Positions 39,663 through 48,891 of a stretch of 64,000 nucleotides of DNA are shown here, in pieces; position 1 is the stretch's first letter; the number at the start of each line of letters is the position of its first letter. Source of the DNA: Oikopleura dioica (Eukaryota > Chordata > Appendicularia > Copelata > Oikopleuridae); the NCBI GenBank assembly GCA_907165135.1, contig OU015566.1, positions 13,004,157-13,068,156 of the forward strand, written 5' to 3'. Below the pieces are notes generated by a model that worked only from the letters and a program-made list of their open reading frames with translations, did no database searches and was not told the DNA's origin. The translations under genes were made by a program, and so were the position numbers.

Positions 39663-40234
39663 TTCTCATAAATCTTCAGAAAAGGAGTCTGAAAATGTCT
39701 TTGTCATTTGAAATGTACAAAGAGCAATAGTCTTTTTACTGAAAATTGTTCAAAGAACAGTTCATAAATAAGTCCACTGGGAAAACCATCCGCTTTCCCC
39801 CACTTCCCGGCAGATTCCCTTTCATTAATCTCTATTTCCCATATTCCCTTTGAATTGACAATGCTCGATAATTTGCTTTTTGACAAGGTGCTCCCGTGTT
39901 TTATTTTATTGCTGCAGGTTGATCCCCCGATCTTTTCTTAGTGGGGAGGGGCGGCGGGCCGCTTTGATTGAGGGTAGTTGCATGAAATCGCCCCATATGG
40001 ACAATACAGAAAAAACGCAATATGGACCATGTCGAGTAATAATAATCACGCGGAAAGAATTGAACAAGAAGGGATGGAAATGCTTCCGACAATTATCGGC
40101 CGACTTCAATCGAATAAACCTATTACTGAGAGTTAGATTTATGATTGTCGATCTTTTCACATCTCATTAACATTCTCATTGATCAAAGATCTTCAAAAAT
40201 AAAGAATTGAAATTTTAAAAAAATTAGAAATGCT

Positions 40235-40385
40235 GAACTCGGTCTTAAAAACCTGAGTCGCGGTGTCAAGCATTGTAAAAGGAAAGCCGCGTAGCGGCTT
40301 TTTCAAAAACGAAGCCGCAAAGCGGCTTCGCCAGAATTTGAAACATGACTCAGGATTTTTTCACTGATAATCTTGCCAAGCTCAT
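40235..40385. mobile_element. CCTGAGTCAGGG-family MITE, copy 10 (diverged)
   Basis: AACCTGAGTCGCGGTG at the left, ATGACTCAGGATTTTTTCAC at the right, with AAGCCGCGTAGCGGCTTTT and GAAGCCGCAAAGCGGCTTCG between. The right part is partly deleted. Confidence 0.7.
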
Positions 40386-40985
40386 AAGTGCTTATGAAAG
40401 TGTTGTATGCATGACATGTTGGACAGGCGTCGACTTGTGGGTACGCATATGATTATTGATATAATTAGCCGCTTGTGTCTATGCTCATATGGGTTGTGAA
40501 CGGGTGATGAATTCAACATGGCCATTAGCAAGAAGTTGCGATATTGAGTATTAGTGAGAAAGAAGGAAGAAAAGACAAAAAGCCGTTTTAAAATATTCTT
40601 TCTTTTTGCTGTACCTCAAATATTCATGAGTACAGATGATTAGTAAATCCGCCCCGCGCTCATTAGACAAATGCCCAGAAACTATACATAATGAAAATTG
40701 GTGGGAAAATCGCCATTGCCAAATGATCAACACCACCGTTTCAAATCAATACTACAGTGTCTTCAAAAATGGTCTTCTGCTTAAATTTGTTTGAATCTTG
40801 GAATTTTTGAAATTAGCATTTTGAAATTCAAGAGACGTCACCTAAAAAGGCGCCACATCAAAATTCAACAGGAGTTCCTCCGAATTACTGTATTTTTTGA
40901 ATTGTACAAGTATTTTGCGCTGCAGGAAATTTTAAAATGAAGATATGGTAGCATTTGTGTAAAGCATGGAAACTGACTGTTCAGG

Positions 40986-41119
40986 ACTTCTCCTGGGCTT
41001 GTTTTTCTTTTTCTTCCCTAGCTGCTTCTTTTTTCTCGCCGGCTTCGAGCATTTTATCGTGCTGTTCTTCCTTGTACTTTTTCCAGCCGAGATAAGCGAG
41101 GGGTCCCGTCAAAGCCACT
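40986..41119 (-). CDS. C-terminal exon of a small membrane-type protein (partner exons unclear)
   Basis: After an acceptor TTTCTAG at 41120, the minus strand reads ALTGPLAYLGWKKYKEEQ, then a Lys/Glu-rich helix ending QAQEKS and TGA. The Leu/Gly segment before WKKYK resembles the end of a membrane helix. The exon starts in phase 1 and does not join the exon at 41631-41900 in frame, so either a middle exon is missed or it belongs to a different small gene. Confidence 0.35.
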
Positions 41120-41621
41120 AGAAATTCAGGGTCATTTTCCGTCTTTTTTTTGGCGCTTTAGAGCTGCACCAAGAGGTTAATTCAATCTGACATTTTCCCA
41201 CAAATTGGATAGTTTCTAATTGAGTCCAAAAAAAAACGCCCAATATTGTCGAATAGGTGCTTTTATGCCAAATAGAAAAAGTTTTCATAATTGACAAAAA
41301 ATGACAAAAATTCGTTTGATTTGAAAACGTTGGCGATTCTGATCACGTGCAACCTGCTTTCTAGCGCTTATACAGAACGTGGTCGTTACAAGACCACATA
41401 ATGACAGACTTGTTTATCCTCTAGCTCTATACGAATTCTTACGTATGAAAATATAAAGCCACGTTCCGCTCGATTTCGCAGGTTCCGGCTCTGGCTCAGG
41501 TGACGTTTCTGGCGCTTTTGTTGGCCTGACGATGTTCTGAAGAGTTTTGAGTTAGCTTTGATTTCTACCGAGGCTGACGTACAGGAACAATCAGCCTTCT
41601 CAATTGTCAAGTTCTCGTTTT

Positions 41622-42270
41622 CTAAAATACCAATTTCGAGGTCTTCGGCTTTGCTCCTGCTTGCACTTTTGCCACGATTTTGCCCGAGCCCCCTGATGAT
41701 TTCTTCTTTTTTGACTTTTTCTGAGCCGCTGCTTTTGGAGGAGGCTTCTTTTTTGGCGGCTCTGGCTGCATGAAAAGTTCAGGTGGAACGGAAGCACCCT
41801 TGCACCAGCCGTTGTTGTCGCCATCTACTCCACATTCTTCCGGTTTATACTGCTCTCCTCCGTAGCAGACTAACCCTGGAGGACAGGCAGGTCCTTTTCC
41901 CTGAAATATAATGGTAAAAAACGCTGATAAAGGATGATTTCCTTATCAAAATCCGCAGCGCGCGTGGATGAACAACTCTTATGTTTCAATTACTCGGGAT
42001 TTCGATGATCTTGGCCGTATCTTAACCCTATTACTCGCGGCTCTTACTTGACATCTTCTGTGAAAATATCAAGAACGAATCATTTTCGAAAACATATCTA
42101 TTTATTTTTTCCCAAGAAAGAGCCATAAACCTTGTTGATTTATTCATAAACGTTGTTTTAGGACAATATATTTGAACATAATGCTCTTGAATTAGCATAA
42201 AGAGCCTTAGAAGTACCTTTGGCTTGGCAGAAACCGAACTGTAGGAAAGCAAGAAGGTCGTAACACGCAT
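41622..42270 (-). CDS. Small secreted Cys/Lys-rich protein
   Basis: Exon 42217-42270 (ATG at 42270) encodes a signal peptide (MRVTTFLLSYSSVSA). A GT-AG intron of 316 nt follows; the second exon starts at 41900 and reads a Cys-containing module (CPPGLVCYGG, EECGVDGDNNGWCKG), then a Pro/Lys-rich stretch (PPKKKPPPKAAAQKKSKKKK). The frame reaches TAG at 41622-41624. Alternatively TTG at 41631 is a donor and the gene continues left. A second frame over 41520-41640 (DLEIGILENENLTIEKADCS) also looks coding-like, so the 3' half is unsettled. Family unknown. Confidence 0.5.
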
Positions 42271-42710
42271 AATCCTTGATCCGGGATTAGCCTTTTAGGA
42301 ATTTTCGTTTCTCTTTCGTTGACCGTGGCCAGTGCTTCTCTTTGAGTTTCACGTTCAGCCCTTTTCCTAGCCTTGAGCTAGTTGCCCGTTCTATTAGCTT
42401 ATCACGCCTTTCAAGTTGAAAATACGTAAAAATAGTTCTTATCAATTCGTGTGGCCAGAAGAGAATAGTGTAACGTTGGAATCGAAACTAGTCCTAGCCA
42501 GCGTCGAAACCAATTGAGAGAGTGCAACGCAGAAAATGCCCACCGGCGATTCTAGCTTCAAAAGTACAATTCAGCCAGCTCCTCAAAGTAAAAGCAAGAG
42601 AGAGGATCTCACGCCCCTTGCTGCAACACGAGGTCAAAAGGACACGTAACGATGCGACGCAACACTTTGTTGGTAGTTTATTAAACAAAGCTCAACAAAA
42701 TCATAAGCAG

Positions 42711-44581
42711 TTAAAAGTTAAACTGGTTGAAACGAACAAATTGGGTGTAACAAGAATCTTTTTTCGAACCCCGTCCGGTTACTTTTTCACGTTCTTCGAT
42801 GTGATGGAGATAGTCGCTCATGTATGAATCCAGATAAGATAAGAAGTCTTGAATTTGTGGCCGATCATGTAAATTCTAAAGAAGATTTTGATCATAAAGA
42901 GAGGGCTATCTTATTAAAATCATTTTTGTCATGATCTCATTATGATAGCCGTGCATTTTTTACGCTGTGAAAATTCTCACTTACATTTTTCTCCTCAGGA
43001 TCGTATTTGAGATTGTACAATTCCTTCGAGCCAGGCACATATTTAAAGTTTTCTTTCCGGAGTGAAGCGTTCAAGCCCCGCAAGTTCGCATGCGTCAGAA
43101 TCGGAGTCTTTTGCAACTGCAAATTTGCTTCGCCAGTTTCTATGTAGTGGACAAGGCTTCTACTATCAGGAGCTTCGTTACAGTCTTTCTGGTGTTTTCA
43201 CTCTATTATTTTTTCATTTTTATAAATATAATTCCATAATAAAACACATTCCTAGGCTATACTCAATAAGTTCTGCAAGTGAAGCGTAAATATCAACAGT
43301 AGAAACTGGAATTTTCGGATCGAAAAGAGTCCTAGGCGTAAAACGACGCGGATAACGCCATAAAAATGGAGTTCTGTGACCTGCTTCGCTTTGACTATTC
43401 TTAGCGCCCTTCAATTGAATGGACCTTTCTGGCAAGTCCAGTCGCCGTTGATTGTGACCAAAAGTTTCAAATATGTCCTCTGCAGATGTTGCTGGTCCGT
43501 TATCGCTCATAAAAATGACCAAAGTATCATCAGCAATGTCATTTTCTTCCAGTTTCTTGAGGATCTTTCCGACAATTTCATCCGCCTCCATGATCGACTC
43601 CCCCAAATTGCCGATTCCCGACTGATTTCGAAAGCGCAAAGGCGTGTTGAACGGCCCATGCCCGTTTCGCATCCCGTAGTAGACGAAAAACTCTTCATTC
43701 TTGTTATCATCGATGAAGCGTTCAAGCTTGGGGATGGTCATCTCCTCGTTGTGACGCGTGTCATACGATTTCATCGCGACTTGCTGGCGCGGAAAGTTAC
43801 AAAAATAAATCGGTAGATCTTGTTTGTTTTCATCAAATCTCTTTGATTGTCTTGTGTCGCCTCCCATGTACCCTGTCACGGGAAAAGTGCTACATCCACC
43901 CGTCTTAGGATTATACGACTTTACATCGCTCGGAGTGGCTTCTGGATATGCCTGTTGCTTGATCCACGTGTCAACCGGCTCGATTCCCACTCCATTCTCG
44001 TAGAAACCCCCAGGTTGGCAGCAAAGAAAGCTGTTGGTAAAGGAATAGTCGTAACTGTGATTTTGAGGGCCGACGAGAAACTCGTAATTGCCAGGAAGAT
44101 AGTTTGACGTTCGCAAAGTTGGGAAGCTTTTTCCTAGCTTGTTCATTTCTTCTTTGAACTCGTTGTCGAGTCGTTTACGGTTGTTCCTTTCTTCTTGAGT
44201 TTCATTGAGATTAACGAGATTATTGCTCAAAGGCTGGAACTTTCCAAACATGCCCGTTTTGTAGCCTGCTTTTTTGAACATATCTCCAAGCTGCGGCTCA
44301 TCCGGCCAAATAACTCGATTCGGCTTGTCTTCCATCGAATACCGCCCTGTCATTAGCATGTATCTGCTCGGTGCACAACGACTCGAGCCACTGTGAGCAT
44401 CGAGAAATTTCACTCCTTCCTTTCCGAGTCGGTCGATATTCGGCGTGGGGACTTTTGCTTCTCTGTTGTAGATTTGAAAGTCGCCGATTCCGAAGTCGTC
44501 GCAGTTGAGAATGATTACGTTCGGCCGCCTAGCTGTACTCTCTGCTATCAAAAAGAAAATAATACCAGGAAAAAGTCGCAT
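42711..44581 (-). CDS. Secreted arylsulfatase-like sulfatase
   Basis: Three exons: 43265-44581, 42985-43188 and 42711-42875. Signal peptide MRLFPGIIFFLIAESTA. The sulfatase core is present: the metal-binding NCDDFG near the N-terminus, the modification motif CAPSR (Cys becomes formylglycine in the ER) in SSRCAPSRYMLMTGRYS, GMFGK, a MSDNGPA metal site and the C-terminal DPEEKN segment where sulfatases usually read DP.E..NL. So a hydrolase of sulfate esters in lysosome or outside the cell; substrate not decided (closest feel: arylsulfatase A/B-like). The first intron (43189-43264) gives a continuous frame only as GA-AG (donor GAGTAT). The second (42876-42984) is GT-AG. Divergent from the PLA2-like gene with only 267 bp between starts. 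Confidence 0.88.
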
Positions 44582-44691
44582 TATTCAAGAATATTTCCGA
44601 AGAAATAAAATTGATTTTTGTGTTTCATGAACATGATACTTAATTTAGCGCCACCAAATTTGTTATTGATGGAATCAATCAATTTGATGCT

Positions 44692-44699
44692 ATAAATAC
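44692..44699 (+). promoter_or_regulatory. TATA box candidate between sulfatase and PLA2-like gene
   Basis: CTATAAATACC lies about 155 bp before the plus-strand ATG at 44849, in a 267 bp divergent promoter region shared with the sulfatase. Confidence 0.4.
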
Positions 44700-44848
44700 C
44701 ATTTTTCTTCTGCTTTTTTATATTTGGATGTTAATAAGAGTTCCAAGAATCTTCACGTTGGTAAAAACATTGACCTTTGTTTGCTTTTATCAAAATCGAT
44801 TTTGAATATTTTGCTCAATCTTTTAGCTGAATTAAAAATTTTTGAAAA

Positions 44849-47281
44849 ATGAAATCGTTCTTTTTTCTTTTGAATTTTGCGAGAGCCGAGCCAGAAGGTC
44901 TAAGAGAACTTGTGTCGAAGCTGATAACATTCAAGTACTCCTATGATGTGGAAAACGGCACCAGATATGCATTGACTTTGAAGGAGCTTTTGTCTTATGG
45001 CCAGGGTTCGGTAATTTGAGCTCACGCTAAAACTCAAGGAAACAAAGCTTGAGACTCAGGTTTTTTAATTTGAGTTTTGAGAACTCAGAGATGAGAGCTC
45101 GCGTGAGGAATCAATTCTGGCGATCCATGAGCCAATCAAGGAAGCGCTCGCTTAATTTGAGTTTTGAAAACTCAAAGCTCTCAAATTTCCCAAAAACTCA
45201 AAACTCTCAAATCTTCTCAAAAGGATTTCTCAAGTCACTTTGAGTTCTCAATTTGAGGAAATTTGAGCGTCTAGCCAAAATGAGTTTTAGCTTGAGCTCA
45301 AATTACCGAACCCTGCTTATGGCTGTTATTGCCAATTTGACGATGAAGTCAATTATCGGCATCGTCATGGAGTTCCGCTTGATGAATTCGATCTTCATTG
45401 CCAAAATTTCAAGCGCTGCTCGGCTTGTGTTTCGATGGATGATGAGAAATGTGAGGAAAAAAGTGCTGATTTTGCGATGTTTTTGAACCAAGCTAGTTTT
45501 CAAAATTAGGAAATTTCATTTTCGGAGGAAATTCTCTTTCGTCGAAAAATTTCTAACAGAACTTCTTTTTGAAAACTAGTGATATGAACCGGATTGTATG
45601 AATGCGCGTCTGGAACAACGTGTCAAGAAAACTTGTGTTCCTGCACCACTGATTTTGTAAACAAGATTTTTGAAAAGACGGAATTCGCTGTGAGAGGACT
45701 TTCGCGAGAGCACAATTTGGAAGTCATGAAACTATGCAAACCTGGCGGGCATAGACAGCTTCGGGTGAGCACCATGCTTTTGACAAAGAATCTTTATGCT
45801 AGAATCTTTATTTCAGGCCAGAGATGCAAACTTGGCTTTATTTTCGCTGAGCTGAGCTGAGCTGAGCTGAGTGAAAAATTCTCTGAGCTGAGCTGAGCTG
45901 GCCATTTTCAGAGGTCATTGAGCTGAGCTGAGCTGAGCAGATCCTAATTAAAGCTGAGCTGAGCTGAGTGAGCTGATTTGAGCTATTTTTTACTGTTTTT
46001 TAGTAGTGAAATTGTGTTTAAATCATTGAGCTGAGCTGAGTAATTATTGTCTTAGCTGAGCTGAGCAGATAAATTCATTTTCGAAAATCAGTGAGCTGAG
46101 CTGAGCTGAGCGACTGCTCAGCTCACTCAGCCAGCTCAGCTCACTCAGCTCAGCAAATTTGCAACTCTGTTTCAGGCGCGAGCTCAATTCTTCACACCAG
46201 AAAAGGCTGATTCATGTTGCGGCCGGTACCCAAATAGATTTCCATACAATACTTCAGGAAGGAATTAACTAAAAATATTTTTTCATCTACTGGCTTTTCT
46301 ATAAATAGCTTTTTTTCATTTCTTTTTTCGAAATTGCTGATATTCTCAAATCAGATACAGAAAAAGAGTGCTGTGATGGTTCGATAATATCTTCTCGAAA
46401 AAATGTTTGCTGTCATGGACGAGTAACATCAATAATTGGGTGTGAAGATGAAAAGATCAAAAAAGAAACTGATGATGATGAAATGTCTATTTTTCAACGA
46501 AGAATAGTTTTTTTATACGATGAAGGAGGTTAGATTTCTTTGAAAATTCCCACCATAAATTTTTAATTATTTCCTTTATTACTCCAAAATTTATTTCTTC
46601 CATTCAATAAAAAAATCAACAATAAAACGTTGCGATAGTCTTTTGAAATAAAAAAAATAAAGTCGTCATAACTACAAGAATTCAGACCAAAATGCTATCA
46701 CTTCCACTGCGTCACCAATTTCTTATGAAACAATGTTTGAAACATACACAACTACGGCAGATACAACAAAACAAACTGAATACGAAACAACTTCATCATC
46801 TGCCACGTATGAGTACGAAACGTATTTATCCACAGTAACCACTGGAACAACCAAGGATCCGAGTACAACAACTTCAACATTGCGGACTTTGCCAGTCTTA
46901 GATTCAGAAGACAACGAAGATTATGAAACTTCGTTCTCCACTGTGACAACGGGAACGACAAAAGAACCGACGACAACAATGACATCAACCTTCGGAGACT
47001 TCCCAGGACCTTGCTTTCCAAATCCTTGTCTCAATGACGGAGAGTGTATTGAATCCCCAAATTCCGAGTTTCCATGGCTAGCGTACTCCTGCATCTGCCT
47101 AACCGTGCCGATTCATTTCACTGGCCGTAACTGCCAATATGGCCCGTGCAATCCAAATCCGTGCATCAACGGCGGAAGATGCAAAATAGCGGATTTCAAG
47201 CGAGAAAAAGAATACTCAAATATTGAGTGTTTTTGTCCCAAAGGATACGGGGGAAATTACTGTGAGCTCCGACTGTACTGA
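44849..47281 (+). CDS. Secreted PLA2-like / Thr-rich / EGF multidomain protein, carrying two MITE insertions
   Basis: ATG at 44849 opens a signal peptide (MKSFFFLLNFARA). The first exon is broken at 45001 by a 314 bp MITE; the coding frame resumes at 45324 with Cys-rich sequence typical of secreted phospholipase A2 folds. A hairpin-bounded stretch (45493-45579) separates the next Cys-rich part (to 45764). After an intron that itself holds a second MITE come exon 46176-46257 (CCGRYPNRFPY), a GA-AG intron (donor GAAGGA), exon 46355-46528 (ECCDGSIIS, VCCHGRV), and exon 46686-47281. The last gives a Thr/Glu-rich mucin-like linker and two EGF-like modules (CFPNPCLNDGECIE and CNPNPCINGGRCKI) before TGA. 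The canonical PLA2 His-Asp pair is not evident, so enzymatic activity is doubtful. Whether the interrupted exon is still spliced cleanly is open; the gene may be inactive. Confidence 0.6.
45002..45315. mobile_element. hAT-type MITE in a coding exon (8 bp TSD CTTATGGC)
   Basis: 314 bp, with termini CAGGGTTCGGTAATTTGAGC and its inverted copy ending CCGAACCCTG. It is flanked by CTTATGGC at 44994-45001 and 45316-45323. CAGGG termini and 8 bp target duplications are hallmarks of hAT elements. The inside is made of GAGTTTTGAGAACTCA-like repeats without coding capacity. Confidence 0.92.
45493..45579. repeat. Hairpin-ended segment inside the PLA2-like gene
   Basis: CTAGTTTTCAAAA at the left pairs with TTTTGAAAACTAG at the right (87 bp apart end to end). 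The segment lacks a GT-AG pair at the hairpin ends, and the coding frames on the two sides differ, so it is either a non-canonical intron or a small insertion. Confidence 0.6.
45819..46169. mobile_element. hAT-type MITE filled with (GAGCT)n, duplicating a splice acceptor (8 bp TSD TTTCAGGC)
   Basis: 351 bp with termini CAGAGATGCAAACTTGGC and GCAAATTTGCAACTCTG. Flanking direct repeat TTTCAGGC at 45811-45818 and 46170-46177. Internal sequence is runs of GAGCTGAGCTGAGCTGAGTG-type pentamers in both orientations. Confidence 0.92.
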
Positions 47282-47329
47282 AAACCTTGAATAATCTGTA
47301 TTATACTATTACTAGCGATGTTATTTGTA

Positions 47330-47335
47330 AATAAA
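47330..47335 (+). terminator. Polyadenylation signal of the PLA2-like/EGF gene
   Basis: AATAAA 49 bp after the stop codon. Confidence 0.5.
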
Positions 47336-47517
47336 TCCAATTTTTATAAGGTAAAACCTTTTTTTTTATTTTTTTTTGTTTTTTTTTCAGGAGTATAAGG
47401 AGGGATTCTATTGAACAAGAATAATTTCTTGAGAGGGCAGATTTAACTTGAAAGCAGGATAATTTTAATACTATTAAAGACTGGACGAGAACAGGGCATT
47501 TTCAGGGTAATTTTATG

Positions 47518-47674
47518 GGGGTGTCGTCAGGAACCGACAAAAAATGTCGACAAATTTTGCGTGGGCGACTATTCGGCAGCTGATTCGCCGTTGTGCGGAA
47601 TCCGGGCTTCTGATTGGTTGAAAATTTCCACGCAAAATTTGTCGAAATTTTATGGCGATTCCAGATACCTCCCC
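47518..47674. mobile_element. GGTGTC-family MITE, copy 2 (8 bp TSD ATTTTATG)
   Basis: 157 bp, GGGGTGTCGTCAGGAACCGA ... CCAGATACCTCCCC, same family as the copies at 24526 and 60302. Perfect direct repeat ATTTTATG at 47510-47517 and 47675-47682. Confidence 0.88.
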
Positions 47675-47725
47675 ATTTTATGAGGAGACTAAGAAAAATG
47701 AAGATTTTGAGACATTGAAATTAAG

Positions 47726-47968
47726 CTAGGCAGATCCATGGTAGTTTTTGAACATTCGTCGACGAATTGCCCGATCGCTTTTTGTGCGATAGGTTTCAAA
47801 ACGACGGCCAACGTCAGCATCGTATGCCTTGAGCTGCTCGAGATAAGATGGAGCAGCTTGAGGAAATTGATAATTGCGATGGTTGACGAATTGGTTTTCA
47901 ACTTGAATGGATGGAATCGCGAAAACGGTCGATCCAGAAAAGAAGATGATGGTTTGGGCGATTTTCAT
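47726..47968 (-). CDS. Small secreted peptide precursor (80 aa)
   Basis: A single exon from ATG 47968 to a stop at 47726. A hydrophobic signal sequence (MKIAQTIIFFSGSTVFA) is followed by a basic, Tyr-rich 63-residue chain without Cys (LEQLKAYDADVGRRFETYRT). It contains dibasic sites (RR, RRR) near the C-terminus that could be prohormone-convertase sites. A TATAAAAAG box lies 84 bp upstream on the same strand. No family recognised; it could be a hormone-like peptide or a structural secretion product. Confidence 0.58.
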   Translation of the reverse strand: MKIAQTIIFFSGSTVFAIPSIQVENQFVNHRNYQFPQAAPSYLEQLKAYDADVGRRFETYRTKSDRAIRRRMFKNYHGSA

Positions 47969-48051
47969 TGCTGAGATTTTTGGTTTGAGCTGCTGCTTGC
48001 TTGTTGGATGTGAAAGTGATTGAGTTTGATGTCTGGTCTGGTCTTCAATCC

Positions 48052-48060
48052 TTTTTATAG
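48052..48060 (-). promoter_or_regulatory. TATA box of the small secreted peptide gene
   Basis: Minus-strand TATAAAAAG, 84 bp upstream of ATG 47968, at a usual distance for transcription of a short-leader gene. Confidence 0.6.
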
Positions 48061-48891
48061 AAGCAAACTCGACTCAAATCTAATACTAGAGGGAGCAATA
48101 GTATACGATGGCACTATCGAGCTAAGAATAAGTTTTCACACCTCGTGAACAATCACTCAAAGTGACGAAGGAGTGCAAATAGAAAATGGAAAACAACTGC
48201 CTCCTAGTACAAAAAATTTAATGAAAGTGCCCCTTTGACCTGCCGATAAACAATAACCAACAGCATTTTGACTTGGAAGATTCTTTGTAAAAATAAAAAA
48301 AAAGACGAGAAATAAAAGTCAAAATTGGCAAGTTGCGTGAAGAAGCAGTCAACAATGGAGAATACAAGAAGGGATTATACAGCAGTTTATGTTTATAAAT
48401 TATAATTACGCAAAAGTGTATGTTGTGTGTTTGTGTTTTTGTGTGTTTTGTGAAAACGGCGCTAGAACAGCACCCGCGTGAGCCATTCGCTGCGACACGA
48501 TAAAGTGCACGCGCGTGCGTTCAAGTGCACGAATTTTTTTCATGAAAAAGATAGACAGTACTGTGTGTTAATGTACAGTCGACGAAATTAGAAAATTAGT
48601 TAGAAGTGTCCTCAGTAACGTCAGATTAGCGCGCGCGCGGTTGGCTGGTTTTTGGTGTTTTGGATGGTTGTTTTGCGGAGAACTGTGATCGTGTTTTGTC
48701 TCCAGCCGACTTTTTCGGAGAGTCGGGGTGTTCGGCTCTCGCGTTATCGTCATCTTTGAACTTAATCGTCTCGGGCGGGGGCAAGCATGAAGCCAGAGAA
48801 TGTCGAGTAGTGACTTTATCTTGTTCGAAAAAAAATTCTGAAATCAAGGAAGACTCAATTTCTCTAGAAAAATCTTTGACTTCAAATTTTT
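48061..48891. other. Intergenic, GT-rich
   Basis: Holds a TGTGTTTGTG-rich tract (48420-48450) and alternating GCGCGCG (48631-48640). A minus-strand open frame at 48626-49009 overlaps the collagen-C1q gene's last exon in another frame and is judged a shadow. Confidence 0.45.

Larger units (their letters stand above)
38443..40999. other. Intergenic region upstream of HMX
   Basis: About 2.5 kb without a confident gene. A minus-strand block at 39310-39365 (EEPSKSPQKDMSASNAMN, ending before GTAAGT) looks like an orphan exon, perhaps a 5' exon of the HMX gene. Two MITE copies sit at 39560-39662 and 40235-40385. Confidence 0.4.

Noticed and set aside
42494-42827. Open frames on both strands near the sulfatase 3' end (42522-42827 + and 42494-42688 -)
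   Set aside because: They overlap the last sulfatase exon, whose frame joins 42985-43188 in phase and ends with a typical C-terminal segment, or its 3' flank; neither has splice partners.
43376-44107. Plus-strand open frames across the sulfatase
   Set aside because: Antisense to conserved sulfatase motifs; no domain or splice structure of their own.
45840-46150. Simple-sequence satellite unrelated to transposons
   Set aside because: The GAGCT pentamers lie strictly inside hAT-like termini flanked by a perfect 8 bp duplication, so they were treated as the MITE's interior.
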